In this document: piece by piece, positions 45,234-58,378 of the stretch
How the letters are laid out: every line of letters begins with the position of its first letter
Numbering within the stretch: position 1 is the stretch's first letter
Assembly: GCA_013368445.1 (NCBI GenBank)
Contig: JAACJO010000015.1
Location: 1-64,000 of the forward strand
DNA length: 64,000 bases
Reading direction: 5' to 3'
Source of the DNA: Leucocoprinus leucothites
Taxonomy: Eukaryota > Basidiomycota > Agaricomycetes > Agaricales > Agaricaceae
The notes under the pieces: model-generated
Databases searched by the model: none
Seen by the model: the letters and a program-made list of their open reading frames with translations, nothing else
Told to the model about the DNA's origin: nothing
Made by a program: the position numbers and the translations under genes

Positions 45234-45873
45234 TGTTATGTATATTGATTATATCTAGCATTTGTTCCATTTACAATGCGAAGTCGATATTAGCTTTACT
45301 AAAGTAATATCATGATTATGTTTTCCTTTCATTTGTTCTTGTATTTTCCTATCTTGTTTTAACTCATTTACTTTGTCTCATTATGACTTATTTTGTCTTG
45401 TTTGATTTTATTTATGATTTGATGACATGTGATTGTTGAATATAGCTGTACTATATTTGGACTTACTTTGTGATCTTGTCAGATGATCAAAGAAGAACTT
45501 CTTTAGAAGAACTTCTAAAGCTTCTTTGACAGATCACATCTTATATAGTTTAATTAGAGTTAAGGAAGCTGTATGCTTCTCTTCTTTCATTAGAAGCCCT
45601 TGATCCTAGTCAATATTAGATACAGACTTGTATTGTATATAAGTCATTGACATCTAGTTAGATGGAGACTCAATACAAGTCTTTATCTAAACAAAGTTGG
45701 ATTGAACTTAAGTCTTTAAGCTCTCAATTACTAAAGTCTTACTCTTATAATTACCGTATTATAACTCTGACTTAGTAAATGACTTTGTCACTTACTAAGA
45801 AGGAGTCCCCTTTGATAAGATCAACTTGATACTTATTGCACCAGCTTAGGACTGGGCCAGCATCATTATAACA
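45234..45873 (+). repeat. Right LTR of the chimeric element
   Basis: Preceded by the purine tract GAAAGGGATAA; begins TGTTATGTATATTG and ends CATTATAACA. It matches the left LTR and the inverted LTR at 1-644. Confidence 0.9.
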
Positions 45874-47232
45874 GCACTGCTGATTGGATATTGCATAGGT
45901 TTGACTGTAAGATGAATATTTGCACAATTATTTGAGGTATGAATGATTGTAGTATTGCTTGAATGCATGTTTAACTTCTCCTACACATCTTGTAATACCC
46001 TACAGGGCATTGTAGTGGATACAATGTGGAATAGAACTGGCATGGGTAAGGTCCATCACAAGTGGGCTAGTTGACCATATTCAAGGCAAAATTTTGCACC
46101 CCACCAGCTGATACAATGATCTTCATCACAGAAGATCCTGATCAGCTTAGATGCAAACTTGATGTCTTTCCACAACACCTGAGTATGTATATCCTGGAGA
46201 ACCTTCTCAGGACTGATTATGACTACTCAATACATCTCTGACTGAATTTCCTGTCATAGAGCATGAGGATTTCATCTATTTAGAGTTGTGTAGAAAAACT
46301 TTGAATAATTCATCTGTGGAGTTCTCAGCAATCACATTGACTGCTTCAATACCCAATACCTTGAGCTCCACCACATTTTGATCTCCAAGGATGTTGAGAG
46401 CTGTTATTAAGATCAAAATCCCCAGTAAAGAATGCAAGGGGATCCAGAAAGTCAGTGTCTTCTCAGAGCCTGTTGCAGCAATGGTGATGCAATCCTTGCC
46501 TCAGAATTGCACCAAAGCATCTTCTATCTGGAAGAGACAGGGCTCATAGCTGAAATGAGACTTGACTTTCTCTCAGATTTCCTGAATGGAAGAAGGACTT
46601 CTTCTAGGAAGCATGGGACAGGGACCAATCAACAAACAATGGTGCATGCCCTTCTCAATTTGGCAGTGGCAGGTGCAGTTCCCACATCTGAGGTCATTGG
46701 TGTTGATGCACTGATGGCCTTGTGATGGCCTTATGATGGCTGTCTGAGAGCTGATGGCATTGATCAAATTGCAATGGCCGGGCAATGAATGGTATTGGTA
46801 AATAAAGACAATTAACGTAGTGTGCCAGTCATCAGGATGCATTAACTTACGAAGTTTCAGTTAAACTTGGGAAAAAAGTTATATAATCAGCATCCCAGCA
46901 TCTGGGAAGGAGTCTGGCTCTCTGGTGCTATGCATTATGGAAAAAGTCAACTGTATATGAGCGAGTTTGAGTTCAAACATTCTGGCAGGACCCCCTCCCT
47001 CCATGACAGACTACTAATCAACTTCATGGGAGACAATGATACTCCCGATGAATAATCCCCCTCATACCTGTAGTACACATTTTTATTCCCTTTGATTTTT
47101 CTTCGACACCCACCTCCTCGGCATATGCTGAGTCAGCTCAAGCAGTTATAGTCACGTGATTGATATACATGTCCGAGTCAACAGCATTGATATCGTCTTC
47201 TAACCCAATTTCTTCATTTCATCTGCCAAGCC
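45874..47232. other. Unassigned CpG-poor sequence, then the STAND gene 3 promoter region
   Basis: To about 46850 the DNA is AT-rich and nearly CpG-free, with one 97-codon frame (46432-46725) of no known type. From 46860 normal CpG returns; a short frame 46867-47055 (GKKLYNQHPSIWEGVWLSG) may be a gene fragment. The last 180 bp should contain the STAND gene 3 promoter. Confidence 0.4.
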
Positions 47233-49358
47233 ATGGAAGAGACTGGAGGCAGGGCGTCGATTATTAGACGTTTGCGATCGGCAAGTGAGCCATATTTCTT
47301 GCATTTGGCTTCTAGAAGCCTGCATAAAAGCAAGCTCAACTCACAATACACCAATCATTCAAATAGTACCCGGAGGCCCTGTAGAACCCGAATGGCACCG
47401 CTACCAAGCAGTCACACTGTGTTATCCGGGCACTCGTGTTGCATTGATTGAGAAGATTATCTACTGGCTAGGGGACTATTCTCGAGGCTCGAATATCCTT
47501 TGGCTATACGGAAGTCAGTCAGCAGGCAAAACAACGCTTGCACAAACAATAAAGTCAAGGGTAGAAACCCAGGGGAAGGGTCTCCCTATTCCAATATTTG
47601 TATCATGCCTGCTTGATGCGCGAGGAGTCATTAAAAGGATCACTGACGAGCTTGCCGTGAAGCATCCTGAATACACCCGCCTGCTCCGGGGGTACTTGCG
47701 GAACAACCTGTATTCTGACCGGCCAAAGTCTCTCAAACAGCTTTTCACCGCTCTCCTCACGTCTATACTCCCCCGGCTGCATGCAGGCCCTTACCTCATC
47801 ATCCTTGATGGTCTTAAACCCAACCACCTTGAGCTCATTGAGCTCATTGAAGCAGTTCAACGAGAACAACAAATACCTACCATTCTCTGGTTGATTACGA
47901 GCCGAGAGATCCCAGAAATTCGATCACGGTTATGTCTATCCACCAGCACATGCATAAAGTTGGAAGTTCCATCTGGTAGAGAACCAGAGGTAATGAAGGA
48001 ACTGGAGCTCTACCTTCGAGATGGACTGAGAGGAATTTTTCTTGAAAGCACTGGTTCCGAAGGTAAGACCAAGTGCTAAACGCTGGCCCTTCATCGTGAG
48101 TCGCTAACCACCAATGAAACTAGGGCATGGTCTAATCTCTGCCAAATTGCGAGTGCCAGCGCATGCACATCTTTCCCAAGCAGCATCCTCAAGTGGTAGC
48201 TCTACTGCCACACCGAGCCTTGACACGGGGATTTCGCAAACAGACTTTTCCAGGATTTTTCGTGCCTGCTCAAACATGTTTCTGTATGCCGACAGATTTC
48301 TGCATTTCCTGCGAGAGGCCCAGTCCGGCGATCTCAATAACCGACTGCAATATCTTTTGCGATTAATAGATAAGAGGGGAAAAGACCGTGCTGTCAATGC
48401 TGATTCCCTCTCAAAGTTGTTTCCTCTGGATAACGACTATCGTAATCTCATGATCTTCCGCGATCGTGCAAACCTCATCAACAAACAGCTCATCATTGTT
48501 GTAGTCGATACTTCTTCCTGTTTGACGCAAACCGAATTGTCTCTCTTATTGGGCCTTCCAGAAGACATTGTCGCGGCCACACTCTATAACATGCACTCCA
48601 TTATCAGTATTGCACCAAGAGCATTTCCTGGAGATCGATATCCTGTTTCCCTCTCTCAACACGCGATTATTGACTACCTGACCGAAAGAATTCGATCCAA
48701 GGAACTCTGTATCGATCCCAATATTGTATATCCTCACCTCACGCGAGCTTGCGTGACCGCGATTCAACAAAAAAGACACTATCCCGCGATGAAGATGGCA
48801 CCAACACCGTTCCTCGTGGCCCTACATTATATCAACATCTTTTCCACAACTTATGTTTGGGACTATTTCTGCGAGATATCAACCCAAGGCCTCTCTCTTA
48901 GTGTTGCTCGGGGGTTTATTCCTGTGCTAGACACACTTCGAGTCCAAGCTGGTCGGATTCCAGTAATTCCTTTTGTCAGATTTCTCGTTTGGCTTAAAGA
49001 ACTTCAGCTCGAGGTATTAGTTTCCGACTATATTGTTAAGGGTCGCTGACTTTAATGCCTACAGCCTGACATTGTTCGTACCGTTGCTGATGCTGATGCG
49101 TGGAGGGATCAGGAGTTGATTGACGCCTGCGAAACTATAGCTGAGCCTTTGGTTAGTGTCAAACTATCAGGAATTAACCGCCGAGTACTGAGCATCTCAC
49201 AATGTCAGGAGATGAACTCGAGCACGCCCCTTTCCGATGATTTTTCTTTCGGCAATACAACTCGATTTGTGATTCTTGGGCTTCCCGAGAATCCTATGCT
49301 TGTTATTCTGACTGATGAAGCCGTCACCATGTATTCAAGGAAGGATCTAATGTCGTAG
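47233..49358 (+). CDS. STAND NTPase (NLR-like), gene 3, degenerate Walker B
   Basis: Model: join(47233-47284, 47367-48062, 48124-49013, 49065-49358), 643 aa, phases agree; the first intron is the least certain. The short N-terminus (MEETGGRASIIRRLRSA) leads directly into the NTPase module: YPGTR, the P-loop GSQSAGKTTLAQ, LIILDGL at Walker B, and TILWLITSREIPE. The acidic pair that normally follows (LDGLDEC) is replaced by KPN, so ATP hydrolysis may be lost. Helical sequence continues with LLGLPEDIVAATLYNMHSI and SLSQHAIIDYLTERIRSKE. The C-terminus (about residues 546-643) is unrecognised. No long N-terminal linker is present, unlike genes 1 and 2. Confidence 0.8.
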
Positions 49359-50499
49359 TTATGCCATTGTGACGTTGACCGTCATTGGAATGAAAAGGAT
49401 TAGTTTATTTCTCTTCTGAGTCTTTGTTCAGAGTCAAACCGTTTTTAATTCGAATTTCCAGGTTATGCGATCACTTCCATTGCTGTAGCACTTGTTTTCT
49501 ATATGACATTCTTGATGTAAATTCTCTCCTGCGACTAACTAGGCACCCATAAACAATCCTTTCATCTACCGAGCACCTTTATTCTTTCGTCTGATCCAAC
49601 GTCGCCTCTCAACCACCTCTCCCTCTCAGTCTCGCTCAATCGTCCTCAAAATCCGGTTGCGGTCAACTATTAGAAAACGGGAGAGCAAGCTCCTAACAGT
49701 AGAGCCTGTGGATGGCTTCAAGGTTATTGTCTGGAGAAGGGGAGTAGCTGACGTGAAAAATGGGTGTGGCGCGATGGTCAAGTTCTGTTTGAGTGGGTCA
49801 ATGTTGTCCTGATGCTCTCCTCCGGGCCAAAATCTACCAAAGGACGCTCACTGCTGAACGTGTTCCCTTTTATCCTTCACCCAAGAAAAAATGCAAGACT
49901 GAATATCAAGATGCACGCGCAGGGGTATACATTAAAGTGAACAGCAAAACCAATTCTCGTGGAGTCTACATAAAAATTTGAACGGCAGGATAGAAGTCGG
50001 GATACGAGGTAAGGACAATGTACGCATAGGCTTTGAGCCATGAAGGGGTTCACTAAGTCCATGGAAATGTGATTCGACGACGCTCGCAGGTAGAAGTTGG
50101 AACGAGGGGGAGCAATTGCTGCTGGTTTCCCTGTCTCGTTCCGGGGCGCGAAGTGTAAAATCACGACATACTCTGGTATGGCTCTAGTGGGAACATGTAG
50201 GAACCCCCTTGCCTTTCAAGTATCCCAAGTCGGTGGCGATGGAAGTATCGGCGTCTCTGAGATCCTTTCGCTTTCTCTCAACTAAGAGAGAAAGCGAGTC
50301 AGATTCATAATAAAGGTGAAGTAAGCTTACTATGGTTGAAGTTATATATCGTAGGTTGAAACGGAAATGTGGAGGTGTCAGTGAAGGAGGATATCTGTAC
50401 TTCTGTCACTGAGTAGATGTTGCAAAACAAGGCTGCTTATTTTTAGTTGCACGAATGTAGGCATATTATTCCCACACTCGGGATCTGTCTTCCTCTCTA
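49359..50499. other. Intergenic region upstream of GPI13
   Basis: No supported gene. The last 300 bp were duplicated to 41430-41700. A short imperfect repeat (GGGGTATACAT.AAA / GGAGTCTACATAAAA) lies near 49922-49977. Confidence 0.5.
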
Positions 50500-53400
50500 A
50501 TGCGTGCTGGACTGGTCACATACCTTGTCGTCGTCCATGTCGCTGCCATCCTCTTATTCTCTCGAGGCTTCCTCTTGAGCAGACTTGCATTATCCGATGT
50601 CTCAAAACCCAACCCAAATGCCCAGGAATGGCCGCAGCAAACGCACAAACGCGCTGTCGTCCTGATCATCGACTCACTCCGCTTCGATTTTATTACTCCA
50701 AGTCCACCGGAACCACAGAATGCATATCACCATAATGTCTTGACACTACCCGCTGAGCTCACAAAAACACGTCCAGAACATTCTTTCATGTTCAATGCTT
50801 ACGCTGATCCCCCGACGACGACATTGCAACGTATCAAGGCACTGACGACGGGGTCTTTGCCCACCTTTGTCGATATGGGAAGCAATTTTGGTGGTTCTGC
50901 CATCCTCGAGGACTCCATTGTCAAGCAATTGCAATTGGTTAATGCGACTGTGAGTACCTGCCTGGCGTCATTGACATAAACTCATTTGGGGATAGATTGC
51001 CTTCATGGGCGACGACACCTGGTTGTCCGTTTACCCAACCTCCTTCAACCCCAACCTAACTTTTCCGTATGATTCTTTCAATGTCGAAGACTTGCACACT
51101 GTTGACACCGGAGTCCTCACACATCTCTTCCCGCTTCTTCTCAACTCTCATCCTGGGCTCCCGCTGAACACCACTTCCACCGGCGCGAAGCAGTTCGACT
51201 TCCTCATCGGACACTTCCTCGGTGTAGACCATGTTGGGCACCGCGTGGGCCCCTCTCATCTATCCATGCGCGCCAAATTAACACAGATGGATACTGCCCT
51301 CCGACGCGTTGTGGACCTCCTCAATGACGACACTCTCCTCGTCGTGTTGGGTGACCACGGTATGGACCGCGCAGGTGATCATGGCGGTGATGGCATCCTT
51401 GAAACCTCGTCTGCCCTTTGGATCTATTCCAAAGGTTTGCCCCTGATGGACAGAACCTTACCCAAAGTGTTCTCTGGACTTCTTGGTTACAAAACATTCC
51501 CGGGGGGCAGCAAACCTTGGAGGTCCGTCCAGCAGATTGATTTGCTGCCAACACTGAGCTTGTTATTGGGCTTACCGATCCCGTACAACAACCTCGGTAG
51601 CATTATTCCCGAATTGTTCTGGCGCTCCTCCCCCACCCGAAAATCGGAGTTGGAGATTGCCCTCACTGCGAATTCGCAACAAATCCATCAGTACCTCAAC
51701 ACATACCGTTCGTCCTCTTCTGGCTCCGAACTCAACTCTGCCTGGACGTCTCTCGAATCTGCATGGGATGCGATCAGCGTCGCACCCCAACTCTCACCAA
51801 CCAACCCCATTGAAGCAAAGCTTGTAGCAATGTCATCATTCAACCGCTCTGCCCTCGCCGCGTGCCGGGCTATCTGGGCCCAATTCAACCCTATACTCAT
51901 GGCCGCCGGCTTAGCCCTCATGCTCGCCGGGATTTTTACCACGTTCATTGTCTACAATGTCCTTCGTTCACGTAGCCCGACTGCAGCGGAGGAGCTTTTA
52001 CACGATGTGGTACCCAAAGTACTGAAGACTACAATGATGGCAGATACGGCGGTTGCGGGTGCTTCCAAAGTGCTTGGATTTGCTTTGCCAATTATATTCC
52101 CCAATGGTTTACCGATGACCACTCTCGAGACAGGGCTGTTCATTGGCCCGATGGTCGGATGCGTTGTCCTTTCTGTGTCTGCTCTTGTCTACGGTGAATC
52201 TGGACCGAGTCAGCGAGGAGGAAGTAGGTTCGGGGTGCCGGCGGCACTTGGGCTTCTTATACTGGCGTTACACACTGCTTCATTCTTTTCCAACTCTTTC
52301 ACGTTTTGGGAGGATAGGATTGTGCTTTGGCTATGCGCCACGTCAATGGTGCCTTTTATTTTATGGGGAGCTGCAGCGCCAGGCTTGTCGTCATCCTCGT
52401 CCACAAACGCCAAGACCCCAGCCTCTACAACTTCGGGCCAGAAAAAGAAGATTACAAGCTTGCAGGAGAGGTTGGGATTGACGACGTTACGAGGCAAAAT
52501 CCTTGGGTTCACTCTCTTATTCCTTGTCTGCATCCGACTCATGTCTCTCGTGACAGTATGCAGAGAGGAGCAAGGCGCATATTGTCATGTTACGTTCTAC
52601 GCTACACCTCCACCTGCCTCCGCTCCAGTTACACCTCTCGACCTTGGTATTAACACGACGGCGGCTGGAGAGACTGTTGTTGCGCCAGAGCCAATGGCTA
52701 TCGTACACACGTCCACGACACCACCGAACTGGTCCCTCATCCTCGCTCTTCCCACTGCCTTCATTTTGCCTGCAGTCATCACGCGGATCTTGAAGATTAC
52801 AAAAAGTGATAATGGCATCGCACCCATCATAGTCTGGGGTGTTGTCACCCCGGCTTTGGTATGTTCGTGGGCATTCTGGACCCTTGAGTGGGTTGAGAGT
52901 GGTGGCCTATATGGAGCTGATGGTCCATTCCTTAAAACCATCGAAGTGGTCGTAGGAGCACTGGGAGGTGTGGTCGGGTTACGGACATTGCGCTCGTGGA
53001 TAGCCAGAGGCGCGGTTTCTTGGGTGATGCTGGGAACCGCGGGGTGGTGGTTACTCCCTTTATGTTTGGATATTCGAGTAACGGCGCCGTCACCTACCCT
53101 CGCTCTCTCTACGTCTGCCTCCTCCGCCACGGCTCCGAGGAAGACTCAGGTCACAATACTTGGTTACGCAAACGCATATGGAGCATCGTACCTGATGTTT
53201 TACCTGCTAATGTTTTCATCGGTATATCTATGCACACCACTACCTGGGCAAGTCGTGTTGGGTTTGGCTTCTATTGCGCTGATGGCATACTTGGAGGCTT
53301 TGGATGGAGTAAGGGATGCGAAGGAGATTGAAAGAGTTGTTGGGAGGGCGTTGAATCCTTCTCAGATATCTACCGATACGAGATCTGGTACTGTTACTGC

Positions 53401-54103
53401 TACCAAAAAGCCTCAGGCAGACAGCGGTGTTACGAGCAAGGACGTCAATCAGCTTGAGGCAGAAATGGAGCCAATCACTTTCCTCACGACTATACCCCTA
53501 ATCCTCCTCTCCTTCATCACTTTCTACGCTACCGGCCATCAAAGCACGGTCTCATCGATGCAATGGAAGACAGGGTTCGTGTTGACTGAGAGTGTGAGGT
53601 ACCCATGGAGTGTGCTCAGCGTCGTGCTGAACACTGCTGGCCCATTCTTACTCTTGGGTATTGCGGGAGCAGCACTGAATAGCGGTTGGAAGCGATCCCC
53701 GATGCCCTCACCGCCACTTCCATCCAATGCTTCTCGCGTAAAGGACGGAGACGAATCGTCTGCAGAACCGGGGTCGAAACCAGAAGAACAGGAGGTTGCC
53801 TTCGGTCAAGACGTTGAACATTCATCACTTCTCACCATTCTCCTCATTCAATTATACTTCCTCATGCTCCTGTTTGGAACGTCTATGAGTGCTGCGGTGT
53901 TGAGAAGACATTTGATGGTGTGGAAAGTGTTCGCGCCGAGGTATATGGCTGCGGTTGTTGAGATGGGCGTTGTCGACTTGGGTGTTCTTTTGAGCGTGTG
54001 CTTTGTTGTGGGTAGAGTTGTGGATAAGGTTGGGTGGGTGCTTGGACGGGTTGGAATTCGGAGATCGCTGAGTGAAAGTAGTGAGAGGGAGAAGAGGGAG
54101 TAG
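50500..54103 (+). CDS. GPI13: GPI ethanolamine-phosphate transferase 3 (PIG-O type)
   Basis: Model: join(50500-50949, 50996-54103), 1185 aa. The ER membrane enzyme adds ethanolamine phosphate to the third mannose of the GPI anchor precursor, the site later joined to protein. One N-terminal membrane helix (LVTYLVVVHVAAILLF) is followed by a lumenal alkaline-phosphatase-like domain: LIIDSLRFDF (metal Asp), PPTTTLQRIKALTTGSLP (catalytic Thr region), FMGDDTW, LGVDHVGH and GDHGMDRAGDHGG. The C-terminal half has many membrane helices. The start is set by the signal-anchor and by the ghost copy, which shares it. Pieces of its 3' end recur at 56104, 59935 and possibly 62935. Confidence 0.95.
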
Positions 54104-54688
54104 TGGCTGGAATAGGTAATAAGATGCTTTGGACAAATCATAGATTATGTCTGATTATTTCCACAAAAACCTGAGGTGTTATTATTATTTAATTTAATGT
54201 AGGGGATCTCTACTGACAGCCCAGGCTCACTTTGTAAATGCCCCTGACACAAGTGACACCCAAATCGGTACCCATCAGCGGGTACCGATAAATTACCGCA
54301 CCACCCGCTACCCCTTGCCTTAAAGATACCATGCCCCTCTGAGTCAAAACTTTACCCCACACCGCCATCTATCAACTTCACTCATCACACAACCAACTGT
54401 CTATTCTTATATAGGATGTATGGTTAGCCCCAAATCAATTCACGAGATCAACTTGATTCGTGAATTGATTCCTTGGTACCTTCGCGACTGACGACCCGAC
54501 CAGCGTTGGTTCTGGTGTGAATTAACGGCATTCCCTTCACACGAGACACAGGTCCCAGGTTGATGTATATCTTTTTCGTCCTCAGTGTTGTGCACACCCC
54601 TGACCTTCCCGCCCTTCACTCCCTCCTACATACTTCCTTCCCGATCTTGTGGCCTCGCCTCGGAATAGTGGATATTCAGGTGTCCGGG
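54104..54688. other. Spacer between GPI13 and 7-TM gene copy 1
   Basis: Holds the GPI13 3' flank (TATTATTATTTAATTTAATG), which recurs after the GPI13 remnant at 57580, and the upstream region of the 7-TM gene. The frame upstream of the chosen ATG is open but lacks a shared Met in the three copies. Confidence 0.6.
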
Positions 54689-55831
54689 ATGAGTAATCTC
54701 TCGCGAAATGAAGCACTCGTTTCGTTCAAATTGACACTCGGACTTTGTCTCATGGCTCTGTTTGAAGGAGGAATCCTCACTCTTGGAGTGATCTGTATAT
54801 TCCTCTTATCCCCGAGGCGCATACACCTTTCCAAGCAACAAAAAATATTGCGAGGCTACATCGTCGTTCTCCTCTTGATCAATTGTATCTATCTTGCGTC
54901 ATATTTTCTCCACTCCCAGGTCATCTTACTTTACATTATCATGGGCTATTCCGTGGGCGACTCCAGAGGCTATCAAATAAGCTTAGCTTTATCTCTTCTC
55001 ACAAACGTGTTGCCTGGTCTAATAGTCGGTCTGACTGATGGACTACTGGTAAGACACTTCACTTTCCGTCGTATAATAATTGACTGATTCAATACTCTGC
55101 CCAAAGGTTTGGCGATGCTACAGAGTACAGTATGCCCTGGGAGGAAGCCAAATTGGAGGATCTCAGAGGAAAAATATTTTCTGGATAATTCCCTTGTGCC
55201 TTTGGGTCGCCACCGCTGGTGAGAATTTTTCTAGTGAAGGAACTAGCTCCCATTGCCATTTTATCTGACAGCAGGTGTGGTTGCTAGTGATATTTCTCAC
55301 CGCAGTCTGTCTGACTACTACCCGTCTGGACCTCTCCCCTACTCTCGTGACTACAGCATTGGCCTTGAATGCTCTGTCCAATGTGTTTGCCACTTGCTTC
55401 ATCGTCACCCGCTTAATCCAACATCGACGTATGATTATCGAGCGTTTCGGAGATCGTGCACCCCCACTTCGACACTTACATATCGCCAGTATGATACTGC
55501 AGTCTGCTGCAGTTAATGTACCAACATCCATTCTCGCAGCAGTTGGTATCGCTCCAAATCAGGTTCTCGGATGGGTGACCGCGCCTATTGCAGTCGCATG
55601 TCAGGTTAGTCAAACTTTTCGTGACTTGTTCTCATTAGGCTACGCTCTGACGTTGGAATTTGCTTGAAGTCTCTTTGCTCCATTTTAATCATCCACCAGG
55701 TTGCATTAAGGAGGGTGATCGACGAGCAGAAGGACAGCTCTCAGAGGAGGACCGAAGGAGGGGAGCTGACAAGCGGCATCATTTCTACCGACCACTCGAC
55801 CGCACATGCTCAGACGATCAGCCAAAGCTAG
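54689..55831 (+). CDS. Seven-helix membrane protein, tandem copy 1
   Basis: Model: join(54689-55048, 55107-55218, 55288-55604, 55700-55831), 306 aa. About seven hydrophobic helices are visible, with the short N-terminus MSNLSRNEALVSF. DGLLVWRCYRVQ follows helix 3, HRRMIIERFGDRAPPLRH links helices 5 and 6, and a polar tail (RRTEGGELTSG) ends the protein. The third acceptor must be TTGCTAG at 55281-55287, since the nearer CAG would break the helix frame. The layout resembles basidiomycete-specific 7-TM families carrying the (D)GxLxxRCYxVW motif; ligand and function are unknown. It lies downstream of GPI13 on the same strand. Confidence 0.8.
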
Positions 55832-56103
55832 AGTTCGGTGTATTAAACGGCGGGTACTATCCTGCAGTGCCTCCGTGTGGAAAAATCGAGAAGCCTCAAG
55901 ATTGTGCATCAAATCGACAACGACGACCAGGTCGTTGCCGGACCCGGTCACCACGGAAACCTAGCCATGTCAGATGCCTGCCAAGCCCAAATTCAATTAA
56001 CTGGCGAAACGAGGATCGTTGGATTTAACCCCAACACAGATTGGCATACATCCAATACTTGATTGCCTTACTCTCCCGGTTCAACCCATCATCTATCAAA
56101 CTC

Positions 56104-57620
56104 CGACAAAACTGGCCTCTCATTCTCGCTCTTCCCACTGCCCTCATTTTGCCTGCAGTCATAACGTGGATCTTGAAGATTAGGAAGAGCGATAATGGCA
56201 TTGGACCCATCGTATTTTGGGGTGCTGTCGCGCTTGCTTTGGTCTGTTCATGGGTATTGGGGACCCTTGAGTAGGTCGAGAGTGGTGGCCTACATGGAAC
56301 CGATGGTCCATTCCTCAAAAATATCGAAGTGCTCGTAGGAGTACTGGAAGGCGCGATCAAATCACGGACATTCAAGCACTCGTGGATAGCCAGAGGCACA
56401 GTCTCTTGGGTTGTACTGGGAACCGTAGGGTGGTGGCTGCGCCCTTTATCTTTGGATATTCAAGTGTCAGCCCCATCACCTACCCTCGCTCTCTCTACTG
56501 CCCCTCCGCTACGGCTCTGAGGAAGGCTCAGGTTACAATACTTGGTTACGCAAATGTGTATAGAGTGCCGTACCGAATGCTTTACCTACTGATGTTTTCG
56601 TTGGAGTACCTGTGCACACTGCTACCTGGGCAAGTCAAGCCGGGCTTAGCCTCTGTCGCGCTGACAGCACACTCGGAGGCATTGGGCGGAACCAAGGACA
56701 TGAAGGGGACCGAAAGAGTTGTTGGGAAGGCGTTGAACTCTTCGCAGATATCTATCGCCGATACAAGATTTAGTACTGCTGCTGCTACTAGCCCGAAGAC
56801 TTCATGCAGACAGCGGTTCCACGAACAAGGATGTCGATCAAGAGGAGACGGAAACGGAGCCCATCACGTTCCTCATGACTATACCCCTAGCAATCCTCCT
56901 CTCCTTCATTTTCTACGCCACCGGTTATGAATGCATGATTTCATCGATGCAGTCGAGAACAGGGTTCGTATTCCCCGAGAGAATGAAGTACCCATGGGGT
57001 GTGCTCAGCGTCGTGCTGAGCGCCGCTGGCCCGTTCTTACTCCTGGATATTGCAGCAGCAGCGCTGAATAGTGGCTGGAGGCGATTGCCGATGCCCCGAC
57101 CGGCACTTCCATCTAATACTTTTCGCGCAAAGAACGGAACTGAGCCGTCTGCAGAACCAGGGTCGAAACCAGAGGATCAGGGCGTTTCCCCCGGTCAAGA
57201 CGTTGAACATTCATCACTCCTCACCATTCTCCTCATTCAATCATACTTCCTCGTGCTCCTGTTTGGAACGCCGATGAGTGCTGTGGTGCTGAGAAGACAT
57301 TTGATGGTGTGGAAAGTGTTTACGCCATTGTTTATGGCTGCGGCTGTGGAGATAGGTGTTGTAGATTTGGGTGTTCTATTGAGTGTGTGCTTTATTGCCG
57401 GTAGGGTTGTGGACAAGGTTGGGTGGGTGTTTGGACGGGTGGGTATTAGGAGACCCCTGGGCCCGGTTGCAGCTGAAGGCAGTGAGGAGGGGGAGGGGGG
57501 TGGTCGGGATGGGGACTATGGTACTTTGGACAATGGCATGTCGAGTAGATTGTGCTCGATTACTTCTGCAGGGGTCTGGGGTACTATTATTATTTAATTT
57601 AATGTAGGGGATCTTTGCCA
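56104..57620 (+). pseudogene. Duplicated GPI13 3' end, decayed
   Basis: Corresponds to GPI13 from about 52737 to its 3' flank: WPLILALPTALILPAVIT, GTVSWVVLGTVGWWL, GPFLLLDIAAAALNSGW, HSSLLTILLIQSYFLVLLFG and VCFIAGRVVDKVGWVFGRVG. It lacks the whole catalytic N-terminal domain and has stops (for example TAG for Trp near 56273) and frame changes around 56519 and 56830. The last 230 codons remain open (to 57597). Confidence 0.9.
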
Positions 57621-58378
57621 GCAGCTTGGGCTCACTAGGCTATGGTGCACTCTATGGCGATCCCTGGCCGGATTTCCACTGAGATATGTCAGAGTCTGCT
57701 CCAATGTGGATGCATACTGCGCCAGTGATTTGATGATCCTGATGGATTGTTGAATTCTTTTTGAATGCTTTTTTTTACTCACCCACGACAATACCAATGA
57801 ATTATTGATTATTGACCGAGTCTTATTGTAAGCTTTCAACAAGTCTTGGTTCGCCGAGCTTTTTGAAGGATTCATTAATAGTCCATCTGAATTTTCGAGT
57901 TTGTGATCAAGAAAGACATTCAATCACAATTCAATAATCCTGGCCCATTGTTGATTCAACGGTGCATTACGCAGGCACGGATGGAGGCGATAAACTCGGC
58001 TTTGGTCTTTGTAGAGAAAATGGCCAAGCAGAGAGATCTGAAAGTCACGCGGAATGGGCCATCACGAGTATGTCAAGAAAAGGCTAGCGTCCCATCGTTG
58101 TCGTAAGCAATAAGTATGGCTGCACGCCAACCAGTCTCGGGAGCTAATCTTCACGGCATGCTTACTTCCGCGCTCTTTACCTCGTTCAATACCCCCTGAC
58201 TTAACGGCATCCGCTTTACACGAGGCACACCTCTGGGGTTGACATATACTCACCCCATCTTGTTCTGCCTCCGACCTGCGTGCACATCCCTGCCCTTCCC
58301 GCCCTTCACTCCCTCCTACATAATATCTTCCTGGTCTTGAGGCGTGGCCTCGTAATAGTGGGTGCTCAAGTGTCTGGA

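Larger units (their letters stand above)
42414..45873 (+). mobile_element. LTR-bounded chimeric element (family R)
   Basis: Two direct LTRs of about 640 bp flank only 2.2 kb of internal DNA. This holds a transposase-like helix-turn-helix fragment, the tail of a gypsy integrase with chromodomain, and an extra 3' frame. No gag, protease, RT or RNase H remains. The 5-mers next to the outer LTR ends (GGTTC and GCACT) do not match, so the present structure may stem from recombination rather than one insertion. The LTR family also appears inverted at 1-644. Confidence 0.75.

Noticed and set aside
49877..50164. 95-codon minus-strand frame upstream of GPI13
   Set aside because: Overlaps the GPI13 upstream region with no conserved motif and no support from the ghost copy.
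55261..55287. CAG acceptor at 55271-55274 for exon 3 of 7-TM copy 1
   Set aside because: It puts the exon out of frame with the membrane helix. The TTGCTAG acceptor works in all three copies, and in copy 3 a TGA excludes the upstream choice.
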